DNA from: Novosphingobium sp. 28-62-57
Lineage (GTDB): Bacteria; Pseudomonadota; Alphaproteobacteria; Sphingomonadales; Sphingomonadaceae
Direction of reading: 5' to 3'
NCBI GenBank assembly: GCA_002256985.1
Contig: NCGO01000015.1
Coordinates: 1 to 64,000 of the forward strand
Length of the DNA: 64,000 nucleotides
Part shown: piece by piece, positions 45,810 through 54,192 of the stretch
Numbering within the stretch: the first letter of the stretch is position 1
Layout of the letters: every line of letters begins with the position of its first letter
Notes under the pieces: generated by a model
The model's database searches: none
Told to the model about the DNA's origin: nothing
What the model saw: the letters and a program-made list of their open reading frames with translations, nothing else
Position numbers and translations under genes: made by a program

Positions 45810-46535
45810 TCAAACCTGCGGCGCTTTGGCAAAGGGGGAAAAGTCGGTGTTGGTGTCGAACACTTCGGCCCCTTCCCGCTTTTTCAGCCAGCCGACCACG
45901 GCATAGGTCACCGGCGTCAAGCCTGCTTCCCACGCCACTTTCAGCGCCCAGTTGGTGACCATCACCATCAGCACCTGATCCACCGTCCAGATGCCCAGAA
46001 AAGCGATGGGATAGAACAGCATGCTGTCAATCGCCTGCCCGAAGAAGGTCGATCCGATCGTGCGGCTCCACATGTGCCGCCCCCCGGTCCACACCTTCAT
46101 CCGCGCCAGCACGAAAGAATTGACGAATTCCCCAGCCCAGAACGCCACGACCGATGCGATCACGATCCGCCAGGTCGATCCGAACACGCTTTCATAAGCC
46201 GCCTGCCCGCCCCAATCGGGCGCAGGCGGCATGGCCACCACGACATAGCTCATGAAAGCCATGAAGATCAGCGCGAAGAACCCCATCCACACACAGCGCC
46301 GCGCATTGGCATAGCCATAGACCTCGGTCAGCACATCGCCGAGCACATAGGACACCGGGAAGAACAGGATGCCCGCGCCAAAAGTGAACCCGCCCACTTG
46401 CGCCAGCTTTGACGCGCCGATCAGGTTCGACAGCAACAGGATCGCCACGAACGATGCCATGACATAATCGAAATAGCGAAAGTGGCGGCGGGCACCGGAC
46501 GTGCCATCAAGGCGCGAAAGCTGGGGATCGGTCAT
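45810..46535 (-). CDS. yhhQ: Queuosine precursor transporter (VUT family, YhhQ-like)
   Basis: A 241-residue membrane protein with six or more helices. Family motifs: LLLSNLIGASKLAQVGGFTFGAGILFFPVSYVLGDVLTEVYGY (helices 1-2), EFVNSFVLARMKVWTGGRHMWSRTIGSTFFGQAIDS and the C-terminal NWALKVAWEAGLTPVTYAVVGWLK. It takes up preQ0/preQ1 for queuosine in tRNA. It stands alone, left of the tRNA-Arg fragment. Confidence 0.92.
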   Translation of the reverse strand: MTDPQLSRLDGTSGARRHFRYFDYVMASFVAILLLSNLIGASKLAQVGGFTFGAGILFFPVSYVLGDVLTEVYGYANARRCVWMGFFALIFMAFMSYVVVAMPPAPDWGGQAAYESVFGSTWRIVIASVVAFWAGEFVNSFVLARMKVWTGGRHMWSRTIGSTFFGQAIDSMLFYPIAFLGIWTVDQVLMVMVTNWALKVAWEAGLTPVTYAVVGWLKKREGAEVFDTNTDFSPFAKAPQV

Positions 46536-46664
46536 GGAAAGCCACGCTAGCGCGCTTTACGCGATCCGCAATCCCTTCTTATGGGCCTTCTTGAGGGGCA
46601 GAGTTGACGGTTCAATCCTCGACCTTGCCCCGGCCGGGATTGAACCTTAAGGAACCTGCGGCGC

Positions 46665-46703
46665 GCGCCCGTAGCTCATCTGGATAGAGCGCGAGACTTC
46701 TAA
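46665..46703 (+). repeat. Left attachment repeat: 5' half of tRNA-Arg(TCT)
   Basis: These 39 bases are identical to bases 1-39 of the intact tRNA-Arg at 49323-49361, from the first acceptor base to the end of the anticodon loop (CTTCTAA); the sequences then diverge at once. The 3' half of the gene is missing here. It marks the left end (attL-like) of the integrated element. Confidence 0.9.
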
Positions 46704-46807
46704 GCTCATGTCACCCCTTGGGGAATGTTGCGATATGTGGAACGTCTACATTCGGTAACTCAAGGACTTACGGGTCCATCGACCTTTCAGCCCCTCAGGG
46801 GGGCACT

Positions 46808-46844
46808 AGAGCCGCCAGTGGGGGACCATTGAGCGGCTCTTTTT
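46808..46844 (+). terminator. Rho-independent terminator inside the element
   Basis: AGAGCCGC (46808-46815) pairs with GCGGCTCT (46833-46840) around a 17-base loop and is followed by TTTT. It lies 105 bases after the tRNA fragment and would stop transcription that starts at the old tRNA-Arg promoter. Around it, 46704-46953 holds no gene I can support. Confidence 0.8.
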
Positions 46845-46953
46845 CGCCAATTGTGGAGGAGGGACCAGCAGAGAACTGACGTCCTCAAGGACCAAAGAAG
46901 CTCTCGTTGGAACCTGTATATCGATCATAACGGGGCAACGAGCGCCCTTTCGT

Positions 46954-47256
46954 TCATTGCCCGCTCTCCAATTCCGGTTTCACCCACCACTGCTCGTGAA
47001 ACTTGTTGTGGTCATCCATCTGCTTGCTGAGCACACCTAACCACCCGCCCGACCAACTTCCGAAAAGAGGAGAGCCGTCCATGGTCATGACATGCTCGGT
47101 TAAAGTCCTTATCGTGTAAATGGGGTTCTGATAGGCGAACTCTTGGCCGACGGTGCGGAAGTGAGGGCCATCAAGGATCAAACGACCGCCCCCGTGATAA
47201 GCCAGCACGACACCATCATACTGGCTGTCCTTGAGTGCTTCAGCAGACTTGAACAA
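46954..47256 (-). CDS. Unknown protein of the element, N-terminus unclear
   Basis: A 100-residue frame from TTG 47256 with AGGG upstream. The product (YDGVVLAYHGGGRLILDG, then FGSWSGGWLGVLSKQMDDHNKFHEQWW) has a real-protein look. Reading upstream in the same frame the protein character continues (TWGGHGTHADSFPPCPCGNALPTP) as far as a TAG at about 47380-47382, without ATG, GTG or TTG. So the gene may have lost its start or suffered a frameshift near there. I do not recognise the family. Confidence 0.55.
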   Translation of the reverse strand: MFKSAEALKDSQYDGVVLAYHGGGRLILDGPHFRTVGQEFAYQNPIYTIRTLTEHVMTMDGSPLFGSWSGGWLGVLSKQMDDHNKFHEQWWVKPELESGQ

Positions 47257-47456
47257 CAGGCGACGGCCCTCACAGACCTCTGGGGTGGGCAGGGCGTTGC
47301 CGCATGGGCAAGGCGGGAAGCTGTCTGCATGTGTCCCATGCCCGCCCCAGGTGATCCTGCGATGTTCCTGAGGGTGCTCCTAGGCCCTACGCTGCCTCCA
47401 TATCCAGCGAAGTATTCAGGCTGCAACGCAGAGTGGATAGACGTCAGGTGGAGTAA

Positions 47457-47690
47457 TCAAGGCCTCTTGGCGAAAGCCTGGACGCCAACCACCGTGAACT
47501 GAAGAATGCCCCCAGCCCCTCGGAGGCCGGGGTGTTTTTTCAGAGCCAATCGCTGGTTGTAGACATTTTGGTGATTGTCGGTAATAGTTGCGGTCCACCA
47601 CGGCTCCGGGTGCCCAAGAGGCATCACGCGCTCATTACAGGAGCGCCAGAGCCATGGCCTATCCACAATTTCGTCTGTCGCCGTATTCAT
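47457..47690 (-). CDS. Unknown 77-residue protein of the element
   Basis: From ATG 47690 the product (MNTATDEIVDRPWLWRSCNE, PEPWWTATITDNHQNVYNQ, LQFTVVGVQAFAKRP) is rich in Trp and Asn and has mixed composition like a genuine small protein. No ribosome site is clear. It is upstream of the 46954 gene on the same strand. No family recognised; small phage-encoded proteins often look like this. Confidence 0.5.
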   Translation of the reverse strand: MNTATDEIVDRPWLWRSCNERVMPLGHPEPWWTATITDNHQNVYNQRLALKKHPGLRGAGGILQFTVVGVQAFAKRP

Positions 47691-47831
47691 GCAATGCGGA
47701 GGCCGTCAAAGTAGCCCCAATCGAGCCTGTTGTGGCTGTAGGTTTCCCTTGGCCACCTACGCCCCACTGGACGTCCATCCCTTACAACCCTGTGGTTCGT
47801 GAAAGCTGCCTCCAGCGAGGAGGGCGTCACC

Positions 47832-48179
47832 ATGCTTACTGACGCTGAAAGCACAACGTTGCGAAATCTGGAGAAAGCTATTCGCGAACTGCGGACAGCG
47901 ATTGATCCGAACGTTCCTACCCAGGTCGTCCATGCCTTCTTGATGGTCGCGCAGGACGAGGGCCAAACACTCTCTACATACGCGCATCAACTCGGCACCA
48001 ACATCTCCACGGCAAGCCGTCACTTCCTCGATCTTGGCGATCAAAATCGAAAGTTGGAAAAGGGCTACATGCTCATCGACCGCAAGGCGGACCCCAGAAA
48101 TCTTCGGATCAATCGCTACTTCCTGACAACCAAGGGTCGGCTATTGATCAAGTCCCTCGTCGACATCAGGGAGGGCTGA
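47832..48179 (+). CDS. Winged-helix (MarR-like) protein of the element
   Basis: A 115-residue protein from ATG 47832, which has GAGGAGGG in front (a GTG at 47799 is in frame but unsupported). The region VVHAFLMVAQDEGQTLSTYAHQLGTNISTASRHFLDL (about 33-69) is a winged-helix DNA-binding part; the wing is RNLRINRYFLTTKGRLLIKSL. It probably regulates the integrase gene, which starts two bases after its stop, or acts as a directionality factor. Ligand domain absent. Confidence 0.78.
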   Translation: MLTDAESTTLRNLEKAIRELRTAIDPNVPTQVVHAFLMVAQDEGQTLSTYAHQLGTNISTASRHFLDLGDQNRKLEKGYMLIDRKADPRNLRINRYFLTTKGRLLIKSLVDIREG

Positions 48180-48181
48180 CC

Positions 48182-49288
48182 ATGGCGATCTATCCCGACA
48201 AGAAGAACGGGGAACTGACAGGCAGGTTCAGGGTCGAGCTTCAGCGCGGGAAGGACCGTTACCGGAAGCGCCACGACAGCTTCCAAGAAGCCCAGGCAGA
48301 CGAAGAGCGCGTGCAAGTCCTGTGGGCTACCGGGGGCGACATCCACGCTCCTGTGGTCTCCCCAGCGGCTCCTGAAGGCATGACGCTGCGCAGGGCTGTG
48401 AAGCTGGCGCAGTCGATCCTCTGGAAGGATATGCCTTCTGCTCCAACCTCCTGGGCACACATCAGGGACTTCCTGGAGTTTACCGGCGAGGACACCCTGC
48501 TCGACGACATCGGAACGCAGCACATCCGGGACTTCCGGGATCATGTGGCATCCCTGGGGCGCTCCAAGGCGACCGTGAACCGCTACGTGGCGCACGTCCG
48601 CAAGTTCATGATCTGGCACCTTGAGGAAGGTAACCGCACCGTGCCGATCACCAAGCAGACGTTGAAGTTTGACATCAACCGGGAAACTGCCGGTCGCCTG
48701 CGTTGGCTGAGCTATGCCGAAGAGGAAACCATCGTCTCCCTGGTGCCTGCGAACGTCGGCAAGCTCATCAGGGTGGCCATCGCCACTGGGTGCCGTCGTG
48801 ACGAGCTGATTACCGCGAAGCTCGACCAGATCGAAGGCAACCTGCTGCACCTGTGGGTCACCAAGAACGACGCCTACCGTGCAGTCCCCATGAGCCCTGA
48901 GACGACGGCAATGCTGCGTGAGCTCATCGAGACGCGCACCATGCCTTCCAGACGGGTCCTGAGGCGCTCCTGGGAGCGTGCGCGGATCAAGATGGGGCTG
49001 CAGGACGACCATGAGTTTGTCTTCCATTCATGCCGCCATACTTGCGCCACCCGCATGGTCGATGCTGGTGTCGACGTCCTGAAAATCCAGAAGTGGCTTG
49101 GCCACAAACGGATAGAAACCACCCAACGCTACGCGCATGTAACAGGGGCTGGACTGGTCGAAGCACTCGCTTTGGTGGGGGAGCGTAAGGCGCAAGTGAC
49201 CCAGAAAGCCAGCAATTCCGGCTCCCCCACCCCTCCCCCACACGCCCCCCACGGTGGGGAGATGATGCAAATTGACCTTGCTGCTTGA
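48182..49288 (+). CDS. Tyrosine recombinase (phage-type integrase)
   Basis: A 368-residue integrase. N-terminal SAM-like core-binding domain about residues 70-165, catalytic domain 175-325. Active residues: Arg205 (TGCRRDEL), Lys228 (VTKNDAYRAV), His282 and Arg285 (HSCRHTCATR), His308 (WLGHKR) and the nucleophile Tyr317 (TTQRYAHV). All are intact, so the element may still move. A Pro/Gly-rich tail follows. It lies 34 bases before the intact tRNA-Arg, as expected for an integrase next to its attachment site. Confidence 0.95.
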   Translation: MAIYPDKKNGELTGRFRVELQRGKDRYRKRHDSFQEAQADEERVQVLWATGGDIHAPVVSPAAPEGMTLRRAVKLAQSILWKDMPSAPTSWAHIRDFLEFTGEDTLLDDIGTQHIRDFRDHVASLGRSKATVNRYVAHVRKFMIWHLEEGNRTVPITKQTLKFDINRETAGRLRWLSYAEEETIVSLVPANVGKLIRVAIATGCRRDELITAKLDQIEGNLLHLWVTKNDAYRAVPMSPETTAMLRELIETRTMPSRRVLRRSWERARIKMGLQDDHEFVFHSCRHTCATRMVDAGVDVLKIQKWLGHKRIETTQRYAHVTGAGLVEALALVGERKAQVTQKASNSGSPTPPPHAPHGGEMMQIDLAA

Positions 49289-49322
49289 CTTACCAAGTGG
49301 CGGATTTACGGGACTTTGGAGT

Positions 49323-49399
49323 GCGCCCGTAGCTCATCTGGATAGAGCGCGAGACTTCTAATCTTGAGGCAGCAGGTTCGAGTCCTGCCGGGCGCGCCA
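49323..49399 (+). tRNA. tRNA-Arg(TCT)
   Basis: A complete 77-base tRNA: acceptor stem GCGCCCG/CGGGCGC, D-loop ATCTGGATA, anticodon stem CGAGA/TCTTG with loop CTTCTAA (anticodon TCT), T-arm GCAGGTTCGAGTCCTGC and encoded CCA at 49397-49399. The first 39 bases are the right copy of the element's repeat. The gap 49400-49592 holds no gene I can support. Confidence 0.97.
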
Positions 49400-49592
49400 G
49401 TCTGTTGTTCAGGCATTTAACCCACAGTTGAGACGCAGGAGGTCACAGCGGATCGCGGCGTATCCAAGCGCTATGAAGCAACGAAGAAAACGTCCGAAAC
49501 GCTTGCGAATGATAAGTTGAAAACGTGAGGCTGGACACTTGCGCAATTCATGCAGGCGCGCTCTTCGGATACCCTGAAAACAGGGGAACTTC

Positions 49593-50219
49593 ATGATTCG
49601 TTTACAGGCCGCAGCCGCTCTCGCGTTACTTGCCACACCCGCACTCGCTCAAACCGAAGCGACAGCAACCGTAGCCATACCCACAGCCGTTCCCGCGCCT
49701 GTTATGATCATCGCACCGGCGCCAACCAACGTACTGCGCGCAGGCACAGAAATCCCATTGATCACCCGTGAAGAACTGACGACCAAGAAAAAGCAGGTGC
49801 GTGTTGGGCAACGTGTGCAGCTTGAAGTTGCCAGCAACGTTACTGCCAATGGCCTTGTGATCATTCCGGTTGGAACGCCAGCGGTGGGCGAAGTAACCGA
49901 GGTACGGAACAAGGGTATGTGGGGCAAATCAGGTTACATCGCCGTACGCATGCTTTCCATGCGCCTCGGTGATCGTCAATTTAGACTGAGCGGCACTTTC
50001 GATGACAAGGGTGTCACAGGAACTGGCGGCGTCGTTGCGTCGGTTGCCCTCATCCCACTTGCAGGCTTCTTCACGACTGGAACAAGCGCCAACATTCCTT
50101 CGGGGTCAGGCGCAAAGGGATTTCTTGAGGAAGACATTACCTATGCCGTGCCTGCTGCGGTCCCTCCGGCAGCGGTATTGCCCGTTGCCACTCAGACACC
50201 TGCCAACGCTGGAAACTGA
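49593..50219 (+). CDS. Exported protein of unknown function
   Basis: A 208-residue protein with AGGGGAACTTC before its ATG and a clear signal peptide (LALLATPALAQ). The mature part has a Pro/Val-rich start and a beta-rich domain: LRAGTEIPLITREELTTKKKQVRVGQRVQLEVA, VIIPVGTPAVGEV and GYIAVRMLSMRLGDRQFRLSG, resembling the TrbI/VirB10-like or secreted small beta domain in shape only. I do not assign it. It ends with an Ala/Pro-rich tail. Followed by a strong hairpin. Confidence 0.75.
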   Translation: MIRLQAAAALALLATPALAQTEATATVAIPTAVPAPVMIIAPAPTNVLRAGTEIPLITREELTTKKKQVRVGQRVQLEVASNVTANGLVIIPVGTPAVGEVTEVRNKGMWGKSGYIAVRMLSMRLGDRQFRLSGTFDDKGVTGTGGVVASVALIPLAGFFTTGTSANIPSGSGAKGFLEEDITYAVPAAVPPAAVLPVATQTPANAGN

Positions 50220-50228
50220 CCATTAAGC

Positions 50229-50267
50229 CGGAGAGCGGAGGGTTAAAATGTAAGCCTCTGCTCTCCG
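50229..50267. terminator. Terminator hairpin between exported protein and phosphatase genes
   Basis: CGGAGAGCGGAGG (50229-50241) pairs over 13 bp, one G-T pair, with CCTCTGCTCTCCG (50255-50267). It lies between the convergent stops at 50219 and 50284 and probably serves both. Confidence 0.82.
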
Positions 50268-50283
50268 ACCGAATTTAGCGAAA

Positions 50284-51342
50284 TCACTGCAGATACAGCG
50301 CGCGCAGCCGCTTGATGTCCGCCGCAGTAACGCCAAGCTCCTTGTCGAGATAGGCCTCGATGTTGCCGTAGTTCTTGTCGATCAGTTCGAAATATTGTGC
50401 GAGGTGCGAGTTGCCCTTGGGCGTGAACAGCGGTTCGGCCTTTGGCCCGCCCGGCTTTTTCATCGAGGCCACATAGTAGGGCACGATGGGATTGCCCGGC
50501 CAATCGGCGGGATCGAGCGGCGGCATTTCAAACTGCGGGCGGCGCAGTTCGGTGGAGAGGTGATAGTCCTTCAGGATCGTTGCCCGGTCCACGCCAAGCG
50601 CGCTGTAGATCAGCGCCGTGGTGATGCCGGTGCGGTCCTGCCCGGCCGAGCAGTGGTACATCACCGCGCCTTCATCGCGCAGCAGCGAGCGGAATACCTG
50701 CTTCAACTGCGGTTTCAGGAACGTGTCCATCCCGCGATAGGCATATTCGCCATCGCCTTTGCCATAGCCTGCCATCAGGCCTTTGAGCGAATAATCGTTG
50801 CTGATGAAGGTGGCCCCGGTGCGGTCATCCAGCATATTGGGCGCGATCATGCGTTCATCGGTGGAGCGCAGATCGACAATGGTCATGATCTTGAGCTTTT
50901 CGAGCGTGGTATAGTCCAACTCGGTCAGCAGCGGCATTGCGCCAGACCGGAAAATCTTGCCCCAGGCCACGCGCTTGCCATCGGCACCCAAATAGCCGCC
51001 CGCATCGCGGAAATTCGATCCTTGCTCCAGCGGCAGCACGCGTTCGGCCACGCGCACAACCGATTTGTCGCCATGATCGCGCAAGCTGAAATAGCGCCGC
51101 TCAGTGCTGGCATAAGGCACCACCACCCGGCCCGAACGATCTGCCTTGGCCACGACTTGCGCGGTTTTCGGATCGGCATTGGGCATATCGGAGACGAACA
51201 CGCTAACCGGATCGGCGTCCTTCCATTCCACCGCCACGGTAGTCGCATCGATACGGGTAACCGTCGCCTGCTCAATTGCAAGCGCAGGTGTGGCTGCAGC
51301 TATCAGGCCCAGAACAAGGGTCTGTGAAATGGTCTTGCGCAT
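50284..51342 (-). CDS. Secreted tyrosine phosphatase family protein
   Basis: A 352-residue protein with a signal peptide (to about residue 22, TPALA). An N-terminal beta domain (about 25-100) precedes a dual-specificity-type phosphatase domain: SNFRDAGGYLG (109-119), TIVDLRST and the P-loop YHCSAGQDRTG with Cys231 and Arg237. Family members (Y_phosphatase3) remove phosphate from tyrosine or other esters. It lies downstream of a TonB receptor on the same strand, 23 bases away, so its substrate may be imported or released at the cell surface (inference). Confidence 0.88.
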   Translation of the reverse strand: MRKTISQTLVLGLIAAATPALAIEQATVTRIDATTVAVEWKDADPVSVFVSDMPNADPKTAQVVAKADRSGRVVVPYASTERRYFSLRDHGDKSVVRVAERVLPLEQGSNFRDAGGYLGADGKRVAWGKIFRSGAMPLLTELDYTTLEKLKIMTIVDLRSTDERMIAPNMLDDRTGATFISNDYSLKGLMAGYGKGDGEYAYRGMDTFLKPQLKQVFRSLLRDEGAVMYHCSAGQDRTGITTALIYSALGVDRATILKDYHLSTELRRPQFEMPPLDPADWPGNPIVPYYVASMKKPGGPKAEPLFTPKGNSHLAQYFELIDKNYGNIEAYLDKELGVTAADIKRLRALYLQ

Positions 51343-51365
51343 GGTCGTCTCCCTATGCCGGCTGA

Positions 51366-54026
51366 TCAGAAGTTGAAGCGCACGCCGAACAAATAGCGTG
51401 AGCCAATCTGTTCGACTTCGGTGGGCTGCTCCAGCGTATCCTGATAGGCCACATACTTCTCGTTCGTCAGGTTTGCCGCATCCATGAACAGCGTCAGTGC
51501 ATCGTTGATCTGATAGCGCACCGATACATCGAGGTTAGCGTAGGACTTGCGCGATTCCCCGCTGCCAAACCCGCCAAGGCTATCAAGCCAATCAGAACGC
51601 CACTGATAGCTGACGCGCGCCGAAAGACCGTACTTCTCATAATAAACCGATGCGTTGTAAATCGTGTCGGACAGGCCTTGGAAGGCGATGCCCTTCTGCT
51701 GCACGCCGTTCACCACTTGCGTATCGAACTTGCCGTCAAGCAGTGTCAGGTTGCCCTGAAAGCCCAAACCATCCAGCGGCGAAGGCAGGAAGCTGAACTG
51801 CTGCTGGTAGCTCATCTCAACGCCATAGAGCCGCCCGTTTTCGCCATTGAACGTTGATGTCAGCAGGTATCCATTTCGGTTCACGCCACCGAAGTTGTAG
51901 ATATCGCCTGAGACAACTTGCGCGTTGGCATAGAACACGTTGTCGACCCAGCGGTGGAATGCAGCAACCGAAATTAGGCCGTTGCCGGGCAGATAATATT
52001 CAAGGCTGCCGTCAACGCCCCAGGTGTATTCGGCTTCGAGCTGCGGGTTACCACCGGTGATCGTGCCGGGCGAATTCGTGTCATTGATGGAAGCGCCGAC
52101 GCGGATTGCGCCATAGGCCGGTCGCGATACGCCGCGCTGGCCCGAAAGGCGGACGACGAAATCATCACCGATGGCATAACGCGCATTCAGGCTGGGGAAC
52201 AGGTCCGTAGCGCTGCGTGAGACCGCCAGTGGGACTTGCCGTCCTGCAGCAACGACAGTGCCAGCATTGGTCAGTTGGTAATGTTCCAGCCGCACGCCAC
52301 CGGTCAGCAGCAGATCACCCATATCGGCCGACGCCATGACATAGCCAGCAGCTGTCTTTTCGCTCTGCGCGTAGCGATCTGTCACAGGCACATCGTTTGC
52401 CGGGTTAAAGCGCCCCGCAGCGGTCAACTTGGGCAGCAAGGTGTCGATTGCCGCACGCATCGCGCGATTGTCGACATAGTTGAGCGTAAAGCCCAGCGGG
52501 AAGCCGGTGTTCCACGGACGGTTGGTGACGAAGCTGTTGACGTCGAAGGGCTGGCCCACCGTCGCCCCCAGTGCACCGATAGCAGCCACATTGGCGGTGG
52601 AGAAATTGTTCCCCGCGATCGTGCGGTCTGCGTATAGTCCGCCCACCGACAGCGTCAGGTTTTCATATTTTTTCGCAAGGTCCAGCTTGACCGTATAGCT
52701 GTCCGAGACCGTGCGTTGACGAGCGGCGATGTAAATCGCGCCGGCATTGTTCAAGGTGGTCTGGTTAAAGGCCGTCAGGACATTGGTGCCTCGTGCCGAA
52801 ACGCCGCCCGTGCTGACCGTGTTGTACAGCGTCACCACCGGAAATAGCGGGTTCGACCGGTCATAAGTCAGCGATGGCGAGTTAAGACCCGAGGTGCTTG
52901 CCTGCACCAGCGGCAGATAAGAGGTATTGTCCGTCCGCGCATAATTCAGGCGCAGATTGGCCGTGAAGCCATCATCGGTTGCGTAATCCCCACCAATCGC
53001 GCCGATATAGTTGCGGTTGCGGTATTCGCCATAATTGAACGTGCCACGCATCGGGACGCTGACCAGATTGCCATTGTCCAGATTGCGCGTGCCGCTGGCA
53101 GCGCGGTCCAGCCGGAGTTCGTACTGGTTGCGCTGTTCATCGTCGTTGAATTCGGTGAAGATCGCCTTGGCCCAGATCTTCTTGCCCTCTTCCGGCGCAT
53201 ATTCCACGCCGCCGAACAGGCCGTTGTTCCAGCGTTCGATCTCATACTGGCGGATGTCGATTTCGGTCGGGCCGAAAGTGGTGTCAGTGGGGCTGGATGG
53301 CGCATCATAAGCGCCCACTTCGCGGTTGTCGGTGATCTGCTTGCGGCGATAGTGCGATCCGCCCAGCACAATGCCAAACGTATCGTTCGACCAGCTGACA
53401 CGCAGCGAGGCCTGGCGCTGTTCGCCCTTGCCCAGATCCATGTAACCATAACCGAGGTCCCCGGTCACGTGCAGACCCTTGCGGTCCATCGGCGAATAGG
53501 TGCGCAGATCGATGTTGGCGACGATCGCATCGGCCGGAATTTCCGGCGTGAGCGATTTGTTGATGACCATCGAGGACAGGAGCACGGCGGGCACCGCGTC
53601 AAACCGGAAGGCGCGGGTATCGCCGCCTTCGTCCACGCCGATCATCGGCACGCCATCGATCATCACCGATGTCCAGCGGTTGGGCGCGCCGCGGATCTGG
53701 ATGTAGCGCTCCTGCCCCTGATCGCGCTGCACGGCCACAGCAGGCAGGCGCGAAAGCGCCGCAGCGCTGTTCTGATCGGGGAAGCGGCCCACGGCATCGG
53801 CTGCGGCCACATCGACAAGATTGGGGGCAAGACGCTTCTCGCGGATCGAGGCTGCTTGCGACTGCGCGATGGCACCGGTCACCACGATAACATCGCCGGG
53901 CTCTTCAGGAGCCGCTTCGGCATCGGCTGGCGCAGTTTGCTGCGCATGGGCGGCCATCGGCAGCGCGGCGAGAGTGGCGATAGCAATGGTCGCGCGCGCG
54001 CAACCGCCCAGAAAACGATGAACCAT
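51366..54026 (-). CDS. TonB-dependent receptor, carbohydrate type
   Basis: An 886-residue receptor with a signal peptide (MAAHAQ) and the TonB box region DVIVVTGAIAQSQAASIREKR. The plug has NLVDVAAADAVGRFPDQNSAAALSRLPAVAVQRDQGQERYIQIRGAPNRWTSVMIDG-type features of the large-carbohydrate receptors common in sphingomonads, and the barrel ends in YLFGVRFNF. It imports an oligosaccharide or similar ligand. It is upstream of the phosphatase gene and downstream of the GH3 gene in the same direction, after a 166-base gap (54027-54192) that holds only its promoter or leader. Confidence 0.92.
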   Translation of the reverse strand: MVHRFLGGCARATIAIATLAALPMAAHAQQTAPADAEAAPEEPGDVIVVTGAIAQSQAASIREKRLAPNLVDVAAADAVGRFPDQNSAAALSRLPAVAVQRDQGQERYIQIRGAPNRWTSVMIDGVPMIGVDEGGDTRAFRFDAVPAVLLSSMVINKSLTPEIPADAIVANIDLRTYSPMDRKGLHVTGDLGYGYMDLGKGEQRQASLRVSWSNDTFGIVLGGSHYRRKQITDNREVGAYDAPSSPTDTTFGPTEIDIRQYEIERWNNGLFGGVEYAPEEGKKIWAKAIFTEFNDDEQRNQYELRLDRAASGTRNLDNGNLVSVPMRGTFNYGEYRNRNYIGAIGGDYATDDGFTANLRLNYARTDNTSYLPLVQASTSGLNSPSLTYDRSNPLFPVVTLYNTVSTGGVSARGTNVLTAFNQTTLNNAGAIYIAARQRTVSDSYTVKLDLAKKYENLTLSVGGLYADRTIAGNNFSTANVAAIGALGATVGQPFDVNSFVTNRPWNTGFPLGFTLNYVDNRAMRAAIDTLLPKLTAAGRFNPANDVPVTDRYAQSEKTAAGYVMASADMGDLLLTGGVRLEHYQLTNAGTVVAAGRQVPLAVSRSATDLFPSLNARYAIGDDFVVRLSGQRGVSRPAYGAIRVGASINDTNSPGTITGGNPQLEAEYTWGVDGSLEYYLPGNGLISVAAFHRWVDNVFYANAQVVSGDIYNFGGVNRNGYLLTSTFNGENGRLYGVEMSYQQQFSFLPSPLDGLGFQGNLTLLDGKFDTQVVNGVQQKGIAFQGLSDTIYNASVYYEKYGLSARVSYQWRSDWLDSLGGFGSGESRKSYANLDVSVRYQINDALTLFMDAANLTNEKYVAYQDTLEQPTEVEQIGSRYLFGVRFNF

Positions 54027-54192
54027 GAAGACCCCCTTCTTCGGCCGGATCAGCCGTTGAAGGAGGCGCTAGGCAGTAAACGCTACAAACAGCAGTCAGT
54101 TTGGCGACAGATCAATTAAGGTGCGACGGTTCTGTGACACCCAACTCACGCAGCCATTCCACACAACTGGCGAAGCTTCTGGAGCAACGCGA

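Larger units (their letters stand above)
46665..49361. mobile_element. 2.7-kb integrative element in tRNA-Arg
   Basis: The element is bounded by the 39-bp direct repeats at 46665-46703 and 49323-49361 and carries, left to right, a terminator hairpin, two minus-strand unknown genes, a small winged-helix protein and a tyrosine recombinase next to the intact tRNA. Crossover in an anticodon loop is common for tyrosine recombinases, but here the shared part is the 5' half of the tRNA, so the intact gene at the right is driven from element DNA. No structural, replication or transfer genes are seen, so it may be a satellite or a remnant. Confidence 0.82.

Noticed and set aside
46665-46703. A second complete tRNA-Arg gene
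   Set aside because: Only the 5' half up to the anticodon loop is present; no T-arm, 3' acceptor strand or CCA follows.
47178-47426. Overlapping 82-codon minus-strand frame in the element
   Set aside because: It overlaps the better 46954 frame, and its second half is Ser/Cys/Val-rich without protein character; its first part may, however, belong to the same broken gene.
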